Origin: Apostichopus japonicus
Lineage: Eukaryota; Echinodermata; Holothuroidea; Aspidochirotida; Stichopodidae
Length of the DNA: 64,000 nucleotides
Direction: 5' to 3'
Assembly (NCBI RefSeq): GCF_037975245.1
Contig: NC_092583.1
Location: 3,934,764 to 3,998,763 of the forward strand
A program made the position numbers and the translations under genes. The notes below the pieces were generated by a model, which was given only the letters and a program-made list of their open reading frames with translations, ran no database searches and was not told where the DNA came from. Of the stretch, positions 26,431-40,988 are shown piece after piece. Position 1 is the first letter of the stretch, and each line of letters starts with the position of its first letter.

Positions 26431-27704
26431 CCGATTGAGTGACAAAATGAAACTCCTGTTTGCTTCAAGTTCACTTTTGGTACAAAAAGTTTCGACTTAA
26501 AATGAAATATGTTTCAAAAAAAGCATGTCGGAGTTACATCAAACATTTATTATTATTTTGAGATTATTATGTTTTATTATTGCTACAAAAAAGCGAAACC
26601 AAATTAATGCGTGACAGCACTTGCAGGGTTTCCAAGTTGGAAAATGTATAGCGCCATCTATTTTGTTAACTTTTTGCCGTATCAATACCAGCGTTCACGT
26701 GTTAACATTCTAAAACTTTTTTTTCAGTTATGATTTCTTAGGCAGATTTTAGAATGTTATTCAGAATTTGCAGTAATATTTTAAATAACTCCATATCCAT
26801 GCAATTTCACCTTATAGACAAACAACTGGTAACCTCATAATTTTATATTTCTTTTATATATTTCATATAATTTACTTATTTGCTATGGAAAGGAATTATC
26901 ATTTTCAGTAATATTCCTTGCGATATACCATTAATTATCTAGTATGTTGTTTTTTCTTCTTCAGAATCTTTAACGTATTTTTCGAAACTTTATGCGAATA
27001 TTGTTGCTTATACTGTTATCTGTATTTTAACCCGATTGTTTTCTGTCATATCTTGTTTATCGAAGTAGAACGAATTCCTGCATGTATAGCTTACTTGATA
27101 AACTTCTTTTTTTAAAGTTTATTTTCACGAGCGATTTGAAAATTGGGCAAAGACGCCGTATCGGTTACTGTATCACTTAATAATTTTAATAGCTAATTGT
27201 GTACTGATTATAGGTCAAAGACCTGAACTTAGGAGAAGGAAACAACATTTTTAAAGAACAAAATATAGCAAAATGGAACAGATTTATCCTTCGGCGATAG
27301 TAATTAAGTGGAACAAGTAGGCTAATAGGTGATATTCAAACCCTCTTGAATCAGGTAAGGAAAATCTCAATTGAAGATAAAATTTCATACGTTTGTCACT
27401 AAAGTAAACTGACAGGAAGAAGGGTGGGGAATGGGGGGGGGGTGGAGAAATACGAAGTACAACTATGTGAGAGCATGTTATCATATTAGACTAACGTAAC
27501 ATAAGCAATGTAGATTTACCGTGAAAATCATTTCCAGTAATTACTTTGTAGATTCTGAAATCAATTCGATTTGACTCAACAAGACTTGGATAATACTTGA
27601 CTAGTCAATACTTAAATTTACTCATATAACTTTCTGAACAAAATGTAGAGGCGACTATATGTAATTGATGATGAAGTCTGATATTTGAAATATTTAGTAC
27701 ATTA

Positions 27705-27706
<2 letters not shown>
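26431..27706. other. Non-coding stretch
   Basis: AT-rich with no supported gene. A G run lies near 27433-27441. Open frames here (26918-27115, 27284-27484) are Phe/Tyr-rich chance frames. Confidence 0.4.

Positions 27707-27759
<53 letters not shown>
27707..27759. repeat. (TA)n microsatellite
   Basis: An uninterrupted run of about 26 TA dinucleotides. Confidence 0.95.
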
Positions 27760-27764
<5 letters not shown>

Positions 27765-29124
27765 ACAGCGGGAGTAAGAAGAAATTCATTGCTCGTAATA
27801 CAATATCGATAACCTTTCCCGTTGTTGAAATGAAACAAGCCAAATTGTAAAAATTATAAATATTTAAACAAAATATCAAATGACACTTTTTAAAGGATAT
27901 GGGTGTGTGGGTTTGCCTCAACCAGAAAATGAACTCATACTCATTCCTCCAGTCCCAGCCACAGTACCCTTCCCCCATAAAGTCAAAATTGACAGAGAAG
28001 AAGCCACAAATGCGAAATCAAAAAGATTAGTTAATTTGAACCATAGTATTCCAACCTACCCCAACTTCACACACAATGTCGGATGGGCCAATCCGCACCC
28101 CGGCTCAGAAACGATCTCCCACCCCTCCACCTCCATCCCCATAAGACCGATGCGCCAAAGTCGCCAAAAGCTGCTAGTTTTGTTAAAGGCACCAAATGGC
28201 CCGCTTGCGTCAATTTCCCCAGAGTCACCGTTATAGGATCACTGAGCGGGCTGGGGTGGGGTGGGGATGGGAGGGGCGAGGGTTGTAGTAATATATAAAC
28301 GGCTTCTGAAGGAAGTGATGACTACCGAAACGGATAAAACTCAAGATCCGTTTTTGTAAATTTTGTAAATGTTTTGGTATATTTTATGTCTTTCAACAGT
28401 TGAGACTTTGTCGGCGTGTAAACATGACAAGTATACCTGTCTATTAAGCAAACAGATCGTCGTAAATTTGGCTGAAGATAACGAAATTGATAAAACGGAT
28501 ACAGCTGACACGAAGATACGTGAGAAAAGGCGAAAATGTCTTACGTGAAGAAGGCTTTGTTTGTTAATATAACACAAAAAAAGAGTCTGATCTTCAATTT
28601 TGGGAAAAGATCACGTAATTTTCTGGAAGCAACTGGTATACGGCAGAAATTGCAAAATAAATTAAATGGAACAGAATTGGCAGATTAGCTTTCAGTATTT
28701 CTGCGAAATAAATTTGACGTATGTAGGTCAAATGATGATTCATTGTTAGGCTTTGTTAGGCACATTACTAAACATTGCTATGCTATATAACCGGTTAACA
28801 GTCCAAAAAATGGCCGAATTTTCAACCGGTTAACCGACTTATTATAAAATAACTAGCCGGTGTACCACTCCAACCGTCTAAATTGTCCTTTGAAAAGTAC
28901 ACGTCATAAAAAAAGGCTAAATATCTCTTAAAGTTTAGGAGTCACAGACAGATCAGTGTGATATCCATGCATGTGTAAAATGTATACGAATCAAGATCAT
29001 ACGGTTACAGACACGACGTAAGTGGACTAGGGAGTAAGTGTCGATCAAGTTGATTTGGTTTCCCTGACCGTGCCTAGGTCTCTATATCTTGAGGGACTTA
29101 ACTTTCAAAAGGATACATAGTAAA
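27760..29124. other. Non-coding stretch with an unassigned open frame
   Basis: The frame at 27880-28236 (118 codons, plus) is Pro-rich and matches no family I recognise. It lacks splice support and a good start context. Near 28786-28852 the palindromic word AACCGGTTAAC occurs twice. Otherwise nothing. Confidence 0.35.
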
Positions 29125-29520
<396 letters not shown>

Positions 29521-30045
29521 CTGATCATGTCAAGAATCTATTTCATTTTTCAAGTGATACTCGTGTTAATCAATAATGTTTTGCCTAACATTGTCGAGAA
29601 GTGAAAGTCTATGACATTATCGATGTAAATGAGACTACGTATAAGTTTGACAGTGGATCAACTTCTTTGGATTTTCCGGTGCTGTGGCTCTCTATACCTT
29701 CAGTGACTTTTCTTTACATGAAATCATCATAAAGAGAAACTTTCGTTTTCATATGCATTTCTTCTGGGAGAGACATCCATCGATGACGGGGACTCTTTCT
29801 TTTCACATTAATGTTTCTGTTAAATGCTCGCATGGCAGTGTATTATTACACATTGCTGTCGGCAATTGCAAGTTTCTTATTACATTCCAAGCTGAGATTC
29901 GTACGTGTTCTAACATGGTTTTTGATTTTCACAGACGTGCTTTTCATAGAATGTTCCTTTTTTTTTGAGCTCCTACGCTTTTCTTTCATATTCATATCTT
30001 TGTTTAAAAAAAATGCAACAACTTATCTATGAAAACAAAACTTTA
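29521..30045. other. Non-coding stretch
   Basis: A 94-codon open frame at 29684-29968 has no recognised domain and overlaps another frame; it is not called. Confidence 0.35.
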
Positions 30046-30046
30046 A

Positions 30047-30142
<96 letters not shown>
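30046..30142. repeat. (TA)n microsatellite
   Basis: About 97 bp of TA with AAATA interruptions. Confidence 0.95.
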
Positions 30143-31154
30143 TGTTTTCCTCGTGAAACGAATTAATTTATCGCCGCGAGTGTAAAGTTTCGAACAACTT
30201 TCCGGTAAACTTGTTAAACTATGTAAAACTTTTTTTGTTGAATGTCTTCAGCAAGGATGCATACATCTATATAGATAGATATGCCTATCGGGGTTCTATA
30301 TTATCGTTTTTCAATTAAGTTTTCATAAAGTATGAACATTGAGAGACAGTAGAAAAGAAAAGAAATATTTTTAATTAACGAAGAAAATCCTCAACAGAAC
30401 CGAGAGGTAGGCCATCAAATCAAATTCTTTTAATCTTCAGTCAACTGTTTTCTGTCGATGACGTCACCTTTTATGTAGTAACGCTTTTTGATAACAACAT
30501 GTGCGATCACCAACTGACTAAAATCAAGAAATGGTTGGGTTTAAATCATACTAGCTTTGTAACGAACTGTTATAGATTTCCGAAATAGCTCTATCGACGT
30601 GTTTGGGTATATTGCGTATCTGCTTTGTATTGAATTTCTACAAACAACAAAAACTTAATCGATTTATTGAGTAATCGATTTATTGTATAATGTCGACAGT
30701 TATGGGTAAATAATACTATTCACAATACGTGAGGGGATTTTCCTTGCAATAACAAGGATAATAATTTTACCTTCTTCGCATTAATATGTGATAAGCACAT
30801 GTTCTCAACAAAATATTTTGGACAGAATAATCGTTTTATTTTTACAACTTTCATACAGTTATCAACATACGTTCAATGTGTACCACATGTACCTAACCAT
30901 AATGTCAAATGCATATGAAAAGTATGCATCGACGTTTTTTTTTTTTATTCTGTTCAACTGATTGGGCTCATTACCAGCTAAGTGCACCATTTGTGACTAA
31001 ACTAAAGACTATACATGCGTTTGTACGGAACACTGAGTTACTTTGGTGATGAACTAACTGTAACGGATTTGCCGAGGACTTGAGACGAGGATTATTCGTA
31101 GTAGTCACTGTTAGTACAAGGTAATCACGTGGGAGTTCTATGTGTAGCGTGATA
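30143..31154. other. Non-coding stretch
   Basis: One exact CRE palindrome at 30459-30466. No gene was recognised. Confidence 0.4.
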
Positions 31155-31600
31155 CTAACACACAATGGATGCACTCGGTGGGAGCTTTACTGTACAGGAA
31201 TTTCATACATTTTTTATGAATATCCATGCTCATTAGCATAAATGATACTACACTCAGGGAAACACTGTTTTATGAATATCCATACTCATTAGCATCATTC
31301 ATACTACAGATAGGATTACGATCGGGAGGCGCTATAATGTACAGGAATGTTAGACATTTGTTATGAATATCCATGCTCATTAGCATAAATGATGATACAA
31401 CCAGGGATCCACTCTGTGTAGCCATATTTTACAGGAATTGAGACATTTTGAATTCAGACATTTCAAACATAATGAATACCCGTGCACATTAACATAAATG
31501 ATACTACAGAAGGGATGCACTCGGTGGGAGTAATACTGTACAGAAATACAAATATTTATGATGAATATTCATTCGTATTTGCATAAAGGAATGTGCATGT
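31155..31600. repeat. Degenerate long-unit tandem repeat with ATGCTCATTAGCAT
   Basis: The phrase TATGAATATCCATGCTCATT, followed by AGCATAAATGATACTAC, recurs with variation near 31215, 31271, 31362, 31470 and 31560. Spacings are 56, 91, 108 and 90 bases. Between copies the phrases GATGCACTCGGTGGGAG and TGTACAGGAAT also recur. The ATGCT...AGCAT core is an inverted repeat resembling POU-type binding sites. Confidence 0.85.
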
Positions 31601-32559
31601 CACTTAATCGGATGAATTGGCTAGCCTGCTAAGGGGAAAGTTTGATCAGTGCTAACGAGTGACTCGTATACCCCAAACATATCAAGCTTTCTGCAGTAAG
31701 TCATTTGCTTACATGGTTTTATGGTCTCTAACATTACAAATCCTCGAATCGAATTCTCGTACAATTCTTCTACCACCCCGCGTATTCAGGAATTGTCCAT
31801 AATTTACTCTGTGTAATTTAAGCCTAAAAATAGTCAAAGATTAAATTACACATTCAGTAGGAGAGAATGCTGACAACAAAAAAACCTCACCGAGTAAACG
31901 ACCTAACTTTACGTTCAAGTGTTTCTTCCGCTTAATTTTATTTTGCATACTTGCAATGAGTCGATCAGTACAAAAAAACATATTCTGGGAGATATTTCTT
32001 GAAGTTCAAATAAGTTCTCATGAACCTTTGAGTGGTCCCTGGTTAATTTTTTAATGAACCTAATTATGCAGAAGGTGATTGGGGAGATAAGTTTGCCCGT
32101 GTTGATGCAAATTAACACATCACCGAGAAATTTTTTATAACGTTGGCTGCAGACGAGATATTTCGCAGAAGCAGCACAATGTGCTGTGTAATTATTACGG
32201 TATATATTCGAGAAGAGAGAGTCACGAAGGCATTTAACTATCGTCACACTGTCGCCTTATGTGAATTTTTTTTATTCACTGTGGGCAGAAAAAAAAAACA
32301 CCAAAGTGATAGCTCTATTATTTTCTTCTGCAGCTTCATTATTTCTCTTTGGAAAGTACATAAGAGATGTTGATTTATTTCGTAAAGAAATGCAGAAAGA
32401 AGAGAGACAGATCGCGCAAAAGCTGTCTTTTTTTAAAGCCAAAAGACTGATTTTTGCATGCATCGAGACGTAAAGTCATCTCCTTGGGTAAATTAGCATT
32501 TTTTAATACTGACGTAACCGTGTTTATTTTCATGTTTTTTTTAAAGGTTCAATGCAGAT
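31601..32559. other. Non-coding stretch
   Basis: Overlapping open frames occur on both strands (31915-32247, 32143-32373), none with domain or splice support. No transposon end was recognised. Confidence 0.35.
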
Positions 32560-32860
32560 ATAATTGGCAGCATATAAAAATGTGTAAAAGTAAGTTGGCC
32601 TGACGTTTCGATCCTAGCAGTATCTTCTTCGGAGCTAAATGACAAGTAACAGAAACAGAAGGGACAAAAACACACACAGAATACAGACAGGTTAATGAGC
32701 ATGGTGAACACAATGCTCCTAGTGAACACAAAGTGCCTTGCCCAAGGACACAACGTAACGAATCTGGCCAGGACTCGAACCTGCCGCAAACATTAGATCA
32801 CAAGTCCACTGCCTTGACCACAACGCTCTCCCACACGACACTGGAAGTAGCTGTCCGTGG
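32560..32860 (-). mobile_element. tRNA-derived SINE (minus strand)
   Basis: On the minus strand, AGGTTCGAGTCC (32782-32771) matches the pol III B box, and TGGTCAAGGCAG (32820-32809) lies at the position expected for the A box, with tRNA-like spacing. Next comes TGTGTCCTTGGGCAAGGCAC, a conserved phrase of many animal SINEs, then a body ending CCGAAGAAG...GATCGAAACGTCAGGCC, which resembles the 3' end of a LINE. The exact ends and a target duplication could not be fixed. Open frames across it on both strands are not genes. Confidence 0.75.
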
Positions 32861-34917
<2,057 letters not shown>

Positions 34918-36716
34918 ATACGTATAAGCGAGAAGCGACAAGGCATAATAAGCACAACTAGTCCCATATGAATTGATTGTGGTGCTAAAAACACAAAGTT
35001 AAGTTCTTAAAGCAGCGTTTCATTTCTGAAATAGCGTGCGTTCGCCACTTCACACTAAATTCATTCGCGAATATAACAATGGAGGTAAAACAGACCCCCA
35101 TGATATAACTAATGTAATACAAGGTTTCGACAAAGTTACTTTTGTGTTCTTAACATGACGTAAAATGATAGCCTTGGCTTAGTGTCAACACTGGTAACAC
35201 CCTGAAAATTTGGAAATAAAAAAAATATATTAACGGTTACAGATCCTAGTGGTATTATGACATCACAGAGTTAAAAAAATATTTATGCCATAAAAGACTG
35301 CATCTGTTGGGGAGGAGGGGTGTGAGGAGGGGTGGGGTAATTACACGTAATTCACCCGTAATCTAAGAAAGAGATTCATACCCCATTATAATTCATGTAT
35401 CACAAATTACCTGCAAATATTGAAGTTTATGCCACAAAGACATTTCTCACCCGATCAATTTGACCAAAAACTAAATTATGCGTAAAGGCCAATGAAACAG
35501 TAAAATCAGTATCATCAAATGATTCACTATATATACATTGCTTTAATCTTTAATGATATCTTTCTGCTTCATCTTGCTGTTTGTCTATTGGTCTTTTTGT
35601 CTCTTCTTTCGGATGAAACCCTCACACCAAGGGAGTTAATACTTCCAATAAACTAAGATAACAAACTCAATAAATATAACCTTGACTTGGATAACTTAAG
35701 GGACAAAACGTGACGTTTCCCCAAGTTTATTAATCAATAACGACTTTCCAAGATATGATTTTGCCGATAAAGATGACTTTTCTTTCTGTCAAATTTAGAG
35801 AAAAAGATAGAATAAAACAAAGCAGACGTTAGATGAAACAAAATAATTAGAAAAATATGGGGAAAATATTACATAAGGAAGAAATTGCGATGAATTGAAA
35901 TTTTGTGATATTATTATTGTTTGACTGTTTGAGAGAAGTTGAACAGTAATCTTCAAAATGGTAAAACATTTTTTTTTATGATAATCGCGATTTAAAAATG
36001 AAAGACCAAAAAGTTTAAGTTAATTTAGTAGCAACTGATAAGACATGAAAGTATATTGTAAACCAATGCAAAAGGTCAATTTGCCGGGTTGATATATACT
36101 TTTACTACAAAATTTCAAAGTTGGAAAAACTTGGTAGTTTATTTTCAAATTTCTGCAAGCACAAAAAATAATGATTAATTTAGATAACGCTCATTATGTG
36201 TCGTGAAGATTATTATAATTAATTATTACATGATGGTATCTTATTTAAAAAGCTCACCAATTTTGTTCACAAAGTAAATATGCGTCCTTTATTTATAAAT
36301 ACAATGTTGTATATTTGAAGATATGATTCTTGCTGTGCAGTATGAAGACTAACACAAAATTAACATAATTACGATAATATTTATACTTTTTGTTCATAAA
36401 TCAACAGATTTTTTAGGTAATACATATGACAATACAATGCAGCCCAGACGCTTAGTATTGCAAAGCTCATTTTCAGAGAAAGACCAACTAAATTGACGAA
36501 CCCTGAATTAGGATTCACTAGGACACATATCACAAATAGGCCTATAAGTTAAGTTATTCGAGCATTATGTATAGGCCACAAATTTGTCGAAGATGAATAT
36601 TTGATAGAATTATAGATAATTTGGAATTAGAATTGAAGTAACAAACACTATAGGATAGCTATGAATCTGATCTGATCAATATGAAAATCATATGCTCAAC
36701 AATACTATATAAATAG

Positions 36717-36719
<3 letters not shown>
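34918..36719. other. Non-coding stretch
   Basis: Very AT-rich with stops in all frames. A G-rich spot lies near 35308-35338. Nothing recognised. Confidence 0.4.

Positions 36720-36778
<59 letters not shown>
36720..36778. repeat. (TA)n microsatellite
   Basis: An uninterrupted run of about 29 TA dinucleotides. Confidence 0.95.
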
Positions 36779-36780
<2 letters not shown>

Positions 36781-38110
36781 TATCGTTGTTTCAAACTATG
36801 GCTAGCAAAACACTTATACGTCTGTAACCAGTTGCGTCACTAGACTGGGTCCCGGAGGGCGGGGGGGCGTGGGGCGGTTTCAAGGCCGAAAATGTATGAC
36901 TAGCAAACGGCTGAAGATACGGTTTACAATCAAAAGATTTTATTTGTTTTCTTATGTTCTTAATACTGTTCAGCTCAGAACAGGTGTAAAAGTTCTCTCC
37001 CGATACCCACCAAAATGGGAATTCGAGTGAAACCCTGTGAAAATATTCTTTAAAACTGTTTTCTCTTTTTGTAATAATTATTAAAAGATGATTGATGGTC
37101 TTGTATAAGATGCTTGGATGACATTTAAAAACGCACCTTACATCTCCCCAGATAATTAGCAACCTTTTGTTTTTTCTTCATTGAACCTGTTTTTTTTTTC
37201 TCGCTTTTTTCTTCTCTTTTCGATGCGAATTTATCCATGAAGTCTCAGAACTAGGGCGGTTCATAGAATACATTAGGGTGTCGTTTGCAATATAAAGCAT
37301 TCGGGGATGATTTATGATGAGGCCCGGGGTTGTTATACGCCTCTCCCCACCCCCCTCCCCTCCCTTTTTTAACATGCAGCAGAGGCCAATTCAATAGATA
37401 CATTTGAATTTGAAAAATAGACTAGTGAACCTCGTTTGAGAATACTACAGATTTTATAAAATTCATTAAAAAACAGCACATTCAAGTCAGATTGCTGCCT
37501 TTAGCCCACGTTTTGTTTTTGTACCTACAGTATGAGAAGGAGCCAGAGCGGTCTACACCAGCAGATCCCGGGTCAATTGTGTGTGTGTGGGAGGGGGGGG
37601 GGGCGGGGGGTGCGGAGTCAGTTAGGGGGACCAGAGAAATATGGGACGAAGAATAATGTAATCTCAGTTTCATAATATAGGAAATGAAGGAAATATGAAC
37701 GGCTTTGAATAAGTCCACGGGCCGATCTGGACCTGCTACCAAGTATTATTGGTAAGTGCTGAGATTAACTTTCACTTAATGAAGGGTAATGGGTGCATAA
37801 TTAATGAATTTTTCTTCGATTCTCCACACTTTGCCCAGGTGTTTATTTTGGTGGTTCTATCTCCTTTATAATAAGCAGTGTTACATACATGCATGTATAT
37901 TAAAGTAACAAAATTGGAGAACTTTTCTACATTAAAATCTTTCACTACCGATATTTGAAATGAAAGTTTAAATAAATAATCTACCGGACTAACATTTGGG
38001 AGTGTGATTTTAATATCGAACAGCGTTGATAAAAATGATTACAAATGAACTCTAATAACAGTGATAACTTTAAGTAAATACACAATTAAAATCATTGGAT
38101 TACGAGATAA
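36779..38110. other. Non-coding stretch with transposon-like remnants
   Basis: GCGTCACTAGACTGGGTCCC at 36834 and GATGAGGCCCGGGGTTG near 37316, both next to G or C runs, look like decayed element ends, but no paired termini were found. Minus-strand frames at 36791-37162 and 37482-37742 run through these remnants and are not called. Confidence 0.35.
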
Positions 38111-38116
38111 CGATAT

Positions 38117-38476
38117 CGATACTATTCGATTCTACTCGATACTACTTTATACTACTCGATCCTACTCGATACTACTCGATACTACTTTATACTACTCGAT
38201 ACTAATATCGATACTACTCGATACTACTCGATACGATACTACTTTGATACTACTCGATACTACTTGATACTACTCGATACTACTATCGATAGTACTCGAT
38301 ACTACTCGATACTACTTTATACTACTTTATACTACTCGATACTACTATCGATAGTACTCGATACCATACTATTTCTATACTACTCGATACGATACTATTT
38401 CGATACTACTCGATACTACTCGATCCTACTCGATACTACTCGATACTACGCGATACTACTACTCGATACTACTCGA
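38117..38476. repeat. ACTACTCGAT tandem array
   Basis: About 360 bp composed of a roughly 10-bp unit TACTCGATAC and variants (TACTTTATAC, TACTATCGATAG). ATCGAT palindromes are scattered through it. Ser/Thr/Leu/Tyr-rich open frames across it are artefacts. Confidence 0.95.
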
Positions 38477-38984
38477 CTGCGATCTCGACCAGATTCTATA
38501 TAGCGGCATATGTAGGATTGAATACAAAACGGAAATAGAATGTTTAAAATGAAGTTCCATATTTGATTTGCCTCTGCAAGAGATCACACGTGTAGCCCTA
38601 CACATAAATCATATCTCAAGCTATATCGTTCCATCCAATTTACGTCTAGCGTAACAACGATGTTAGACCCTAAAGTAAATCTTAATATCAAGCCTGTCTC
38701 CGATGAGATTTTTATTACGGTTTTTTGTCTTTGAAGTTTGATTTTGCTGGCAAGATTCGGTGTGACAGTCCTTTTATGATATTGCTCTCTCTAAATTACC
38801 TCTTCCTCTTGATTTAGAAATATCTCCGATCTCTGTTGTCGAATTTGCTAACTCATGTCCAATTTCTCCTATGAGACATTCGAATGCACGTTAGCCAACG
38901 AGAATTAAAGATTGGTACGATGGAGATAAACAAGACGGACAACCTCCCCTGCCCACCCTCCCCCTTACCCCTTGGTGTTTATGA
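38477..38984. other. Non-coding spacer between tandem arrays
   Basis: About 500 bp without a recognised feature; a C-rich run lies at 38944-38970. Confidence 0.4.
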
Positions 38985-39475
38985 TGACCTCGTACGTCAC
39001 CGTACCATGCACAGGTGTCTATGAATCTGATCCCATGCGTACATGTAAAACACGTTGCGGGATCTGCATAGTGCTTGTGCTTACTCGACGGTCGATATGA
39101 AGGATGGTTCTATAGACGTCGTACAACATTAGCCGTACCATGCACTGGTGTCTATGCAGCTCAACGCTCTGTCATACATGTAAAGTTTTGCAATAAGAAT
39201 TTGCATATAGTGATTGAGTTAACTCTGACGTCATTATTGATGGTTCTATAGTATTGACATGCGTCATTTAGCCGTAAGATGCAAAGGTGTTGAGAAAATC
39301 TTACACGCATATGCCACGCATGTAAACTCTAGAATATGATCTGCGTAGCGATTACGTGTATTCGAATGTATTGAAAGGTGGTGCGACGTGAGTCATTAGT
39401 CGTACCATACACAGGTGTCTATATGAAGCTTAAACAATACCATACATGTGAATTATGTAGTGGGTTCTGTATAAC
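38985..39475. repeat. Degenerate ~133-bp tandem repeat, four units
   Basis: CGTACCATGCACAGGTGTCT and variants recur at 39001, 39134, 39273 and 39401 (spacings 133, 139, 128). Downstream phrases such as CATACATGTAAA and GGTTCTATAG are shared as well. The divergence indicates an older array than the one adjoining it. Confidence 0.85.
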
Positions 39476-39476
39476 T

Positions 39477-39803
39477 CGTGGGGGCTTACCCTAACGTTAT
39501 GAATGGTGGATACAGTTTACGTCGTGGGGGGTTACGCTTACGTTATGTATGGTAGTTACAGTTAACGTCGTGGGGGCTTACCCTCACGTTATGAATGGTG
39601 GTTACAATTAACGTCGTGGGGGCTTACCCTAACGTTATGAATGGTGGTTTCAGTTAACGTCGTTGGGGCTTACCCTAACGTTATGAATGGTGGATACAGT
39701 TAACGTCGTGGGGGCTTAACCTAACGTTATGAATGGTGGTTTCAGTGAACGTCGTGGGGGCTTACGCTAACGTTATGAATGGTGGTTTCAGTTAACGTCG
39801 TGG
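39477..39803. repeat. 46-bp minisatellite, seven units
   Basis: Units start at 39477, 39523, 39569, 39615, 39661, 39707 and 39753, with a partial unit at 39799: an exact 46-bp period. Each contains CGTGGGGGCTTACCCTAACG and GTTATGAATGGTGG. Copies differ by only a few substitutions. Confidence 0.97.
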
Positions 39804-40844
39804 ATCATGAAATGTGGATCATGAAAGGAATAATTACAAATTGTTTATTATTATAGTTTCTAGAGTTTTTAAGATGGATTTGACTCGATGAGAAGAAAAT
39901 TTAGTTGATCCAAGAAATAAACAAGACAGCTTTTGAAAACAGTCTATAGGCCTATGTCACATGTAATGATTAGAAAACTGATTTAGAGGAATGAAGTGAA
40001 TGCCAATCTAATCACTCAATCTGATGTTAAAAAAATGAGGTTTCTAGTAATCAATAGTTTCATAACTAACGGCTTCGGCTGACTTCCTTTTCAAAAGATC
40101 TGTGAAAATCGCCGAGAAATTGCTTTAAAATTATACTATAACAAAGAATGAGCACCCCCCCCCCCCACCACCTCAACAAAAGAGAAAGTGTAATGAAGTG
40201 ATTTAATTGTCAATGTCGCGTATCTTAATTAGAAGGTTACTTAAAATGTCAAACGACTTTGCTTGTTTATCCGTCACTATGACAACAAAAGGAATCATTT
40301 CTTTTTAATGGAGAAATCTCAAACGTGTCATAAATTTACCATAGACTTCTTGTCAACCTTAATCATTTAAATCATATAATTTCACCATTTCTTTTTTTGA
40401 AAAAGATATCTTGTTTAAAGATTTCATTCTTATGTCTTGTTTTCAATTTGAACCTTTTTTTCTTCGTTTTTTTTTTTTTTTTGCCAACATCATTTTTAAA
40501 ACTGGCATTTCGTATCCGACAAAAAGTTTGTTGTAGGTCTGCTTGTGAATGTGTGTGATTTTATTGTCAGTGTGGTGGACGTTATACACTATAAATTGTC
40601 ACTTCTTTTCCATGGTCGAACACAAATACAGTAAATGAATTGTCTTTACATTGTTTAATTCACATCAATTGTTTACTTGTTCCATATAAACAATGGTACG
40701 GCGACAGCGCATGCGCATAACACCAGTACCATTCGTTTATCACTCAATTATATCTATTAAATTGGTTAGTGTACGAAATTAAACCTTTATATGAGTACTT
40801 CTTTTAGCTCTTGAAATTATCGGATAGAAATTTTAAGTATTGAG
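39804..40844. other. Non-coding stretch
   Basis: Contains a C run near 40157 and an NRF1-like palindrome AGCGCATGCGCATAA at 40706-40720. No exon was recognised. Confidence 0.4.
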
Positions 40845-40988
40845 TATATATATATATATATACATATATACATATTTATATATATATATAATATATATAT
40901 ATATCTATATAAGTATTTATATATGAGTATATATATATATATATATACATACATATACATATATATATATATACATACATACATATAT
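40845..40988. repeat. (TA)n/TACATA microsatellite
   Basis: TA dinucleotides mixed with CATACA and GTATATAT units, followed by a GTGTGT-rich run to about 41024. Confidence 0.93.

Noticed and set aside
27880-28236. 118-codon Pro-rich plus-strand frame
   Set aside because: No recognised domain, no signal peptide, no clear acceptor or donor, and it overlaps a second open frame; left unassigned.
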